Assembly: GCF_965198575.1 (NCBI RefSeq)
Contig: NZ_OZ240671.1
Location: 3,534,001 to 3,598,000, forward strand
Direction of reading: 5' to 3'
Length of the DNA stretch: 64,000 nt
Source of the DNA: Lichenicola sp965198575
Lineage (GTDB): Bacteria > Pseudomonadota > Alphaproteobacteria > Acetobacterales > Acetobacteraceae
This document shows, piece after piece, positions 54,776-61,897 of the stretch; position 1 is the stretch's first letter; the number at the start of each line of letters is the position of its first letter. Both the position numbers and the translations under genes were made by a program. Below the pieces are notes generated by a model, which did not search any database, was not told where the DNA came from, and saw only the letters and a program-made list of their open reading frames with translations.

Positions 54776-56170
54776 TCAATGCGCGTCATGAGCAGCCGGC
54801 GACACTACCGCGAAGAGCATGTTGAGGCCCTCTGCGATCGTCGGGTGAGCCAGGATCGCGTCGCGGAGCACGGTGTAGGGCACGAGGCCGAGCATCGCGG
54901 TCTGCACGGTCGTCATCACCTCGCCGGCCCGCTCGCCCAGCATCGCGAAGCCGAGGATCAGGTCGGTGTCGGCGGCGACCAGACACTTCATGAAGCCCTT
55001 CCGGCTCGACATCGTCCGTGCGCGCGGGACGAGGTCCATCGACAGCCTGGCCAGGCGGTATGGGATGCCGCCACGTTGCGCCTCCTGCTCGTTGATGCCG
55101 ACGCGGGCAAATTCCGGCTCGATGAACAGGCAGGACGGGATCAATCGCCCGGTCGTCGTGCGCTCCCCGCCCGCGATGACGCTCCTGGCCACGCGATAAT
55201 CATCGAGTGAGGCATGCGTGAACATCGGCGTGCCGGCTGCCTCGCCGAGCGCCCAGATGTCCGCAGCACTGGTCGCCAGCCGCTCGTCGACCGTGATGAA
55301 GCCGCGGTCGTCGCGTGCCACGCCGGCGATTTCCAGCCCGATCCCCGATGTCATCGGCACCCGCCCGGTCGCGACGAGAAGGTGGGAGCCCTCGATCACC
55401 CGGCCGTCGCCGATCGTCACCGCGACGCCTCGCCCGGACACGCCCGCAACGCTCCGGGCACGTGCGTTGCCGACGACCTCGATGCCGTCCGCCGCGAACA
55501 GCCCGGCGATCGCGGCTGCCACGTCGTCGTCCTCGCGCGGCGCCATGCGTGGTCCGGCATCGAGCATCACGACCTCGCTGCCGAGTGCCCGGAAGGCGTG
55601 TCCGAGTTCCATGCCGATATAGCCGGCGCCCATCACGACCAGGCGTGTCGGCAATTCATTCAGCTGCAGCGCCTCGACATGGGTCAGCGGAAGCGCTTCG
55701 GCCATCCCGGGAAGATCGGGGATGGCGGCCCGCGTGCCGAGGTTGAGATAGATCCGCTCTCCGGTCAGCCGGCGCGTGCCGCCTGGCTGGGCGACCTCGA
55801 TGACGCGCGGCTCGACGAAGCGTCCCCAGCCCAGGACCAGCTCGAAGCCGCTGGCATCGAATGCCTTCCGGTTCAGCGCGACCATCCCGCCGACGATCCC
55901 GGCGGTCCGGGCTGCGACCTGCGCCATATCCAGTCGCGACCCGTCGACGAGGGTGCCGAACTCGTCGGACCGATCGACGAGTGTCGCGATCTCGGCGCTG
56001 CGGATCAGCGCCTTGGACGGGATGCAGGCGATGTTGATGCAGGATCCACCGATCATCCCGACCTCGACCACCGCGACCCGTCGCCCGGCACGGGTCTGGT
56101 CCATCGCCAGTGTCTTGCCGGCCTTGCCGCCGCCAAGGATGAGAATGTCGACGTGTTCCGTTGCTGCCAT
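54776..56170 (-). CDS. FAD-dependent pyridine nucleotide-disulfide oxidoreductase
   Basis: A 464-residue flavoprotein of the dihydrolipoamide dehydrogenase / mercuric reductase class. ATG at 56170 follows GGAGAGGAG. FAD motif DILILGGGKAGKTLAMDQ (about residues 8-25), redox-active disulfide GGSCINIACIPSKALI with both cysteines, NAD motif VVMGAGYIGMELGHAFRALG, second FAD contact IWALGEAAG and dimerisation domain at the end. The usual C-terminal HPT motif reads AHPTIAEGL, so the His base is present. There is no adjacent E2 or lipoyl protein, so a stand-alone reductase role is likely. Confidence 0.9.
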   Translation of the reverse strand: MAATEHVDILILGGGKAGKTLAMDQTRAGRRVAVVEVGMIGGSCINIACIPSKALIRSAEIATLVDRSDEFGTLVDGSRLDMAQVAARTAGIVGGMVALNRKAFDASGFELVLGWGRFVEPRVIEVAQPGGTRRLTGERIYLNLGTRAAIPDLPGMAEALPLTHVEALQLNELPTRLVVMGAGYIGMELGHAFRALGSEVVMLDAGPRMAPREDDDVAAAIAGLFAADGIEVVGNARARSVAGVSGRGVAVTIGDGRVIEGSHLLVATGRVPMTSGIGLEIAGVARDDRGFITVDERLATSAADIWALGEAAGTPMFTHASLDDYRVARSVIAGGERTTTGRLIPSCLFIEPEFARVGINEQEAQRGGIPYRLARLSMDLVPRARTMSSRKGFMKCLVAADTDLILGFAMLGERAGEVMTTVQTAMLGLVPYTVLRDAILAHPTIAEGLNMLFAVVSPAAHDAH

Positions 56171-56503
56171 GGAATGCTCCTCTCCGGACAGGACGCCTCC
56201 CGGATCGCCCCGGAGGCAACTGCGCTCGCCATTCAGCTCCCGGCAGTGCGCTTCGGCGAAGGCTCGCGCCGCAGACATCATGCATCTGGCACTATGCTGT
56301 GCGGCGGTTTTCTTGCGTGGTCGCATCGGCTGAGCCGGATGAAGCAGACAGGGCCGACAGCGGCGGCGTCGCTGTCGAGCCGGGGCGCGATTTGAAATCA
56401 GCCCTGCGGCGCTCGGCACTGTTTCGGCCGGGAACCGGGTTCCGGCCGCTGCGGCCGCCAGGAACAGCGGCGGATCACGAGGCCAGGCCGATGGCAGATC
56501 CGG
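56171..56503. other. Intergenic stretch, no gene recognised
   Basis: About 330 bp between the flavoprotein and MFS genes, both on the minus strand. No coding frame or hairpin stands out; it should hold the flavoprotein promoter. Confidence 0.35.
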
Positions 56504-57937
56504 TCAATGGGCCTGGGTCCCGGGTGAGGCGCGCCGGATCATGCAGAACGCAGCCAGCGCCCCGGCAAGGCACGATCCGGCGGCGCACAGGGTGGCGACA
56601 TGGAAGGCGCCGACCAGGGCGCTGCCGGTTGCCGCCAGAACCGGGCCGATCAGCGCAGTGGCGACCAGGCCGCCTGTCCGGGCGACCGCGCTGTTCAGCC
56701 CGGAGGCAGAGCCGGTGTAGTCGGCGCCGACCGAGCCCAGCACCGCGCTGGTCAGCGGCGCCACGGCACCGGCGAGGCCGATCGACACCGTCAGCAGCGC
56801 CGGGAGCACATCCGTCCAGTAGCTCACCGGCGGTGAGATCCGCAGCATCATGACGAAGCCGGCCGCGACGATGGCAGGCCCGATCGTCAGCGGCAGGCGC
56901 GGCCCGACCCGGCCGGCCATGCTCCCCGCCAGCGGCGAGAGCACCGCGAGCAGCAGCGGCAACGGCAGCAGGGCCGCTCCGGCCATGGCGGCCGAATACC
57001 CGCCCGCCTGGATCAGCACGAACGGCAGCAGTACGAACAGGCCGCCGAGCGCCCCGTACACGAGCAGTGTCAGCAGCGTCAGGCCGGTGAAGCTCGTGGA
57101 GCCGAACATCGCGAGCGGCATCATCGCCGCGTCGCCGCGTCGTCGCTCCACCACCAGGAACAGCAGCAGCGCTATGACACCCACTCCCGCTCCGCCAGCC
57201 ACGGACGCCGACCAGCCGAGGCGCCCCGACCCCTCGGTCAGGGCCCAGCTGACCAGGCCCAGCCCGGCGGTGGCGAACAGGGCGCCCGACAGGTCGAGCT
57301 TCCGTACGGTGCTGGCCGGGGTCGCCGGAATCGCCCGCCTGGCAAGGACCAGCGCGGCGCCGGCCAGTGGCAGGTTGATCAGGAACACCGCGCGCCAGCC
57401 CACGGTATCGACTAGGACGCCACCCAGCATCGGCCCGACGGCACCGGCGATCGCGCCGGTGGCGGCCCAGATCCCGATCGCCCGGCCGCGCGCCTCGCCG
57501 GAAAAGGTGTCGCCCAGCACTGCCAGGCTGGTCGGCATCAGCATGGCGGCACCGCAGCCCTGCAGGATGCGGGCTGCCACCAGCGTCGGCAGGCCGGGCG
57601 CCAGCGCGCATGCCAGCGAGGCAAGGCCGAACAGCAGGATGCCCGCGAGCAGCAACGGGCGGCGGCCCCAGCGGTCGGCCGCCGCACCGCCGAGCAGCAG
57701 GAGGGCCGACAAGGGCAGCAGGTAGCCGTTGACGATCCATTGCAGGCCGCTCGCCGGCGCGTCCAGGGCGTGGCCGATCGCCGGCAGTGCGACATTGACC
57801 ACCGAGCCGTCCACGAAGGCGAGGCTGGAGGCCAGGATGCAGGTTGCCAGCACCAGGCGAGGGTAGGGCGCCTGGACCGGCTCTGCGCGCGCATGAACGG
57901 CAGTGCGGTCGCATTGCGATTGCGCGAGCGAGGTCAC
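56504..57937 (-). CDS. MFS drug:proton antiporter, DHA2 family (EmrB/QacA-like)
   Basis: A 477-residue exporter with about 14 hydrophobic helices. Motif A appears as GGAAADRWGRRPLLLAG, motif C as GPMLGGVLVDTVGWRAVF (LGPxxGG type), and the first helix as LASSLAFVDGSVVNVALPAI with the D-x-x-VNVALP signature of DHA2 transporters. GTG at 57937 is the most plausible start, although no good ribosome-binding site is seen; it overlaps the 3' end of the methyltransferase pseudogene by 4 bp. Substrate unknown; such pumps export lipophilic drugs and dyes. Confidence 0.88.
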   Translation of the reverse strand: MTSLAQSQCDRTAVHARAEPVQAPYPRLVLATCILASSLAFVDGSVVNVALPAIGHALDAPASGLQWIVNGYLLPLSALLLLGGAAADRWGRRPLLLAGILLFGLASLACALAPGLPTLVAARILQGCGAAMLMPTSLAVLGDTFSGEARGRAIGIWAATGAIAGAVGPMLGGVLVDTVGWRAVFLINLPLAGAALVLARRAIPATPASTVRKLDLSGALFATAGLGLVSWALTEGSGRLGWSASVAGGAGVGVIALLLFLVVERRRGDAAMMPLAMFGSTSFTGLTLLTLLVYGALGGLFVLLPFVLIQAGGYSAAMAGAALLPLPLLLAVLSPLAGSMAGRVGPRLPLTIGPAIVAAGFVMMLRISPPVSYWTDVLPALLTVSIGLAGAVAPLTSAVLGSVGADYTGSASGLNSAVARTGGLVATALIGPVLAATGSALVGAFHVATLCAAGSCLAGALAAFCMIRRASPGTQAH

Positions 57938-58649
57938 GCGTGCGGCAGCAGTGCTTGCTGCAGGCCGATACGCCCTTCGACACGGTTCCGCCCGAGCTTG
58001 CCGTCGGCACCGCTCCTGCTGGCGCGCGCCCGCTGCTGCCGGACCCAGGCGACGCCGTTTTTCGTGCGGTTGGTCCACTCCTGCACGCGGAAGCCCTGCT
58101 GCTCCAGAAGCTGGCGCATGTTGTCGGGGCTCAGCAGGAAGCCGGTGTCCTGGCTGGTCGACCACGAGACCGGGAAATGCGGCGCTTCGCCCGAGCCGGC
58201 CACGACGTCATAGACGACGAAGCAGCCACCCGGCTGCAGCACGCGGCGGATCTTCGCGTGGCGGGCCGGCCGGTCGGCGATGGTCATGGCGACGTGCTGC
58301 GACCAGGCGACATCGAAACCGGCATCGGCGAACGGCACGGCCAGTGCGTTCGCAGCACGGTAGCGCACCGTATCGGCCAGGCCGGTCAGCCCCGACAGCA
58401 CCGTGGCCGCCTCCACGCAGCTCGAGAGAAATCGATACCCGTGACAGTGCACCCGAAACTTGCCGCCAGATAGCGGGATGAACCGCCCAGGCCGCTGGTG
58501 TGGAACTGGTCCAGCGGCGCCGGCTCCGATGCAGACAGGCGACGGCCCCCAAGGCCTTTTTCTACAAGGGCGGCAAAGAGTCGGCCGGACAACCCGGTGC
58601 TATCGTAATGACTCGTATTCGAGGTTGGCGCCATCAGCCAGACTTTCAA
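57934..58649 (-). pseudogene. Class I SAM-dependent methyltransferase, deleted and frameshifted
   Basis: The first frame (58649 to about 58420) has RLFAALVEKGLGGRRLS, APLDQFHTSGLGGSSRYLAA, FGCTVTGIDFSRA. Relatives have about 28 residues between DQFHT and the SAM-binding GSGLGGPSRYL, so the start of motif I was lost in an in-frame deletion. Near 58420 one base is missing. The rest continues in the next frame: VEAATVLSGLTGLADTVRY, ALAVPFADAGFDVAWSQHVA, MTIADRPARHAKIRRVLQPG, GFRVQEWTNRTKNGVAW. Without motif I and with the frameshift it is inactive. It formerly preceded the MFS exporter in one transcript. Confidence 0.75.
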
Positions 58650-58714
58650 ATCGGCAGTCCGTTTCAGGTCGAAACCACATGCACCGCTGAGCGAAACGAG
58701 CCTTCAAGCTTCGG

Positions 58715-58942
58715 TCAGGCGAGACCGGCCGCGCCGGCCATCATCGTCCTTCGGCGTGCCCACGGCCGCAACAGCGTCCCGGGAACCACCACCTCTACCT
58801 GCCCGGTTGGGACATCGTAAACGAGTCCATCGAGAGCGAGATCACGTTGCAGGTTTCCCACCGGCACGTCCTGGTCCGCGCCCTCTGCCGTCTGCACTTG
58901 GTCAATGTCGAGGTGGAACAAGCCGATCGGATAGCCGGGCAT
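58715..58942 (-). pseudogene. Chimeric remnant: IS481-type transposase piece joined to a carbonic anhydrase-like tail
   Basis: The frame starts with YPIGLFHLDIDQVQTAEG, a close match to the opening of the IS481-type integrase core (usual pattern YPIGYFHIDIAEVQT-EG). It then changes abruptly to NLQRDLALDGLVYDVPTGQV and EVVVPG, which resembles the C-terminal strand of beta-carbonic anhydrases (HGLVYDV-TG-VEVV). Such a join looks like an insertion-deletion scar. The first half is fairly secure, the second is tentative. Confidence 0.45.
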
Positions 58943-59202
58943 TCCTGCTTGCCTGGTTTGTCACCCTGGACCCCGGGCAGGCGGAAATCGCGTGACGCTG
59001 CAGACAGCTGCAATGACGAGCGGGATGTAAGGCACTTCAATCCCTTAGCCGCCCAGATCGCTGCCGTTTCAGATCCGGCGACGCGCTCGACTGGCCCATC
59101 CTGCGGCCTGACTCGGAGAACGGAGGCTATCTCCTTGGAGTCGCACGACCTCCCAGAAAAGTGGCGCTCGGCACCGTAAAAGACGCTTCCGTCATGATCC
59201 AT

Positions 59203-59217
59203 GTTCACTATACGTTC
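59203..59217 (+). promoter_or_regulatory. LexA box GTTC-N7-GTTC upstream of imuA
   Basis: GTTC at 59203-59206 and GTTC at 59214-59217 with seven bases between them is the alphaproteobacterial LexA operator (direct repeat form). It lies 33 bp before the imuA start and should place the whole mutagenesis cassette under SOS control. Confidence 0.85.
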
Positions 59218-59250
59218 CGCTCTCGGGACCGGAAGAGAGGGAGGAACATC

Positions 59251-60015
59251 GTGACGGCAATCGCACTTTCCGCCCTGCGTGCGCAGATCTCGGCGCTGGA
59301 ACGAGGCGGCGCCAAACACCCTGCAGGGGCTGCCGTGCTGCCGTTCGGGATCGAGGCGGTGGATCGCCACCTGCCCGGTGGTGGCCTGGCCCTTGGTGCC
59401 GTGCATGAGGTGTCTGCCGCCGGCCCGGAGGTGGAGCAGGGTGCCTGCGCGGCGCTGTTTGCAGCCGGGCTGCTGGCGCGTCGGCCAGGTCCGGTGCTCT
59501 GGATCCTGGGCCGGCAGGACCTGTTCAGCGCCGGACTGGCCGGTGCCGGGCTGGATCCCGCGCGCCTGGTTCTGGTGCGGGCGCGACAGCAGGCGCTGCT
59601 GGCGATGGAGGAGGGGCTCCGGCATCCCGATCTCGCCGGTGTGGTTTGCGAGATCGAGGGCCGTCTCGACCTGGTCGCATCGCGTCGCCTGCAACTCGCC
59701 GCGGAAGCCTCCGACGTGCTGGGCCTGGTGCTGCGCCGCAGCCGCAAGTTCAACGACCCTGCGCTCACCGCGCCCTCTGCCGCATCCAGCCGCTGGCGGA
59801 TCAGCGGCCTGCCGTCGCCGCCTCCGCTGGCGCATGCCCCGGACCTGGCCGGGCTTGGCCGACCGCTCTGGCGCCTCGAGCTGCTGCGCTGTCGCGGCGC
59901 AGACTCTGCAACCTGGATCGTGGAGGCCAGCGATGCGTCGGGTCATCTCGCTTTGGCTTCCGTTCTGGCCGACCGAACGGCTGCGCCGGCACCACTCCGC
60001 CGCGCTGCCGGCTGA
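59251..60015 (+). CDS. imuA: ImuA, RecA-like accessory protein of translesion synthesis
   Basis: A 254-residue protein of the ImuA/SulA-RecA-like family. GTG at 59251 follows GGGAGGAAC; an upstream ATG-like frame lies across the LexA box and is rejected. Family blocks: ALRAQISALERGG, LPFGIEAVDRHLPGGGLALG, VHEVSA, GPVLWILGRQDLF and the long RRLQLAAEASDVLGLVLRRS. The P-loop of true RecA is not conserved, as usual in ImuA. With ImuB and DnaE2 it carries out SOS-induced error-prone repair. It overlaps imuB by 83 bp. Confidence 0.92.
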   Translation: MTAIALSALRAQISALERGGAKHPAGAAVLPFGIEAVDRHLPGGGLALGAVHEVSAAGPEVEQGACAALFAAGLLARRPGPVLWILGRQDLFSAGLAGAGLDPARLVLVRARQQALLAMEEGLRHPDLAGVVCEIEGRLDLVASRRLQLAAEASDVLGLVLRRSRKFNDPALTAPSAASSRWRISGLPSPPPLAHAPDLAGLGRPLWRLELLRCRGADSATWIVEASDASGHLALASVLADRTAAPAPLRRAAG

Positions 60016-61453
60016 TGCCCCGCTGGTCACGCGCGGCCATGACGGACGTCGGATGACGATCGCCGCCGCCTGTCCGGCCGCGCGCCAGCTGGGACTGCAG
60101 GCCGGGATGCCGCTCGCGCATGCGCAGGCCATGGTTCCGGATCTGACGATCGTCGATGCCACGCCGGCCGACGATGCGGAGGCGCTGGAGCGGCTCGCCG
60201 CCTGGTGCCTGCGGCTATCACCGATGACCGCGGCGGACCCGCCGGACGGTGTCTGGATCGACGCGACCGGCTGCACCCATCTGCACGGCGGCGAGCAGCC
60301 GATGCTGCGGATGCTGTCGGAGCATCTGGCCCGGTCCGGCCTCACCGGACGGATCGCGATCGCCGATACCCCGGGTGCCGCGCATGCGGTTGCACGCTAC
60401 GGCGATCACCCGGTGACGCTGATTGCACCGGACGGGCAGGCGGCTGCCATCGCACCGCTCCCGATCGCCGCCCTGCGCCTCGACGCCGACACCGCAGCCG
60501 GCCTGTGCCGCCTCGGACTGGAGACCGTCGGCCAGCTTGTCGGCGCGTCCCGAGCGCCGCTGGCCAGGCGGTTCGGCAACGGGCTGATGATCCGCCTCGA
60601 CCAGGCGACTGGCCGGGTGCGGGAGCCGATCCAGCCCGTGCTGCCACCCGAAACGATCGCGATCCGCCGCACCTTCGTCGAGCCGCTTTCGACCGCCGAA
60701 GCCTTCGTGACGGTGATCCTGGTGCTGGTCAGGCAAGCCTGCACGCTCATGGAGCAGCGCGGCGAGGGTGCCCGCCGGCTCGACCTGGTGTTCGAGCGCG
60801 TCGATGCGACGGTGCAGGTGATCCGGATCGGCACTGCGCGACCGGTGCGCGATGTCCGGCATCTGGCGCGACTGCTGGACGAGCGGGTCGAGGAGGTCGA
60901 TCCCGGTCCCGGGGTCGAGGCCATGCGCCTGGTGCTGCCGCTGGTCGAGCCGCTTGCCTACACGCAGCGGAGCGGCGGCCTAGCTCCGGGCGACAAGGAC
61001 GAGGCCGATCTGTCGGAGCTGATCGACCGGCTGGTGAACCGTCTTGGACCCGACAAGGTGCATCGGCTGCAGGCGGTCGAGAGCGATGTGCCGGAGCGGT
61101 CGCAGCACCTTGTCTCGGTGTATGCGCCGGCCGCCGCGAGCACGCCCGTCTCCCCCTGGCCGCGACCGGTCAGGTTGTTGCCGCGTCCCGAGCCGGTCGA
61201 GGCCCTGGCGATGATGCCGGACCACCCGCCCCGGGCCTTCACCTGGCGCAAGATCCGGCATCGCATCCGGCGTGCGGACGGGCCCGAGCGGATCACCGGC
61301 GAGTGGTGGCACCGGTCCTCCGAAATCTCGGCGGTGCGTGACTACTGGACGGTCGAGAACGACGAGGGCCGGCGCTTCTGGCTGTTCCGCCAGGGTGACG
61401 GCGTCGATCCGGCGACCGGCGGTCTCTCCTGGTTCCTGCACGGCTTTTTCTGA
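59933..61453 (+). CDS. imuB: ImuB, catalytically altered Y-family polymerase homologue
   Basis: A 506-residue Y-family DNA polymerase-like protein. ATG at 59933 follows GGAGG inside imuA, implying coupled translation. N-terminal RRVISLWLPFWPTERLRRHH replaces the polymerase motif DxDxFFASVE of active Y-family enzymes, so the catalytic acids are missing, as in ImuB generally. Further blocks: DGVWIDATGCTHLHGGEQ, AIADTPGAAHAVARYG, LCRLGLETVGQLVGASRAPL and the C-terminal WWHRSSEISAVRDYWTVENDEG. It is thought to bridge DnaE2 and the beta clamp. Directly upstream of the small conserved protein. Confidence 0.95.
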   Translation: MRRVISLWLPFWPTERLRRHHSAALPADAPLVTRGHDGRRMTIAAACPAARQLGLQAGMPLAHAQAMVPDLTIVDATPADDAEALERLAAWCLRLSPMTAADPPDGVWIDATGCTHLHGGEQPMLRMLSEHLARSGLTGRIAIADTPGAAHAVARYGDHPVTLIAPDGQAAAIAPLPIAALRLDADTAAGLCRLGLETVGQLVGASRAPLARRFGNGLMIRLDQATGRVREPIQPVLPPETIAIRRTFVEPLSTAEAFVTVILVLVRQACTLMEQRGEGARRLDLVFERVDATVQVIRIGTARPVRDVRHLARLLDERVEEVDPGPGVEAMRLVLPLVEPLAYTQRSGGLAPGDKDEADLSELIDRLVNRLGPDKVHRLQAVESDVPERSQHLVSVYAPAAASTPVSPWPRPVRLLPRPEPVEALAMMPDHPPRAFTWRKIRHRIRRADGPERITGEWWHRSSEISAVRDYWTVENDEGRRFWLFRQGDGVDPATGGLSWFLHGFF

Positions 61454-61469
61454 TTGCGATGTTCCTGCC

Positions 61470-61709
61470 ATGACCGACGACGACAAACGCACCCTCCGCC
61501 CGGCAAGTGCCGAGGAGATCGAGCAGAGCCTGTCCTTTGCGCTGCGCTATGATGGCCGCAAGCGGGTCCGCCACGCCGACGACGCCATGGCACGGATCAC
61601 TGCCGAACGGCTGGTGGCACATCTCGAACGTTCCGGCTACGTGCTGATGAAGCGACCGGACGCCAGAGCGCCGTCGATCAGCGACAACCGGTACTCGAAC
61701 AACGACTGA
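61470..61709 (+). CDS. Small conserved protein of the imuAB-dnaE2 cassette
   Basis: A 79-residue protein starting 16 bp after imuB. Sequence features: an acidic/basic N-terminus (MTDDDKRTLRPASAEEIEQS), an aromatic LSFALRYDGRKRVRHADDAM helix, and ITAERLVAHLERSGYVLMKR. Small proteins with this RYDGRKR-HADD-MA-ITAERLV pattern are familiar from alphaproteobacterial genomes, but I know no function for them. Its place in the LexA-controlled cassette suggests a role in, or at least co-expression with, damage tolerance. A spurious frame is unlikely given its composition and the motif. Confidence 0.75.
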   Translation: MTDDDKRTLRPASAEEIEQSLSFALRYDGRKRVRHADDAMARITAERLVAHLERSGYVLMKRPDARAPSISDNRYSNND

Positions 61710-61897
61710 TCAAGTACGATTGCCCTTGTAGAGTCCATGAATTCAGGTCCCCTCGTGAAACTCGGGAATGATGCCGTCATGCGGCTGCGGCGGACCCGAA
61801 CGCTGGTGTTCATCCTCTTGGACAAGAGGTCCAGGTTTCTTTCGCCATCTGAAGGCATCTTCAATCATTCGCAATTGTCCAGACTCGTTGCGCGCCA

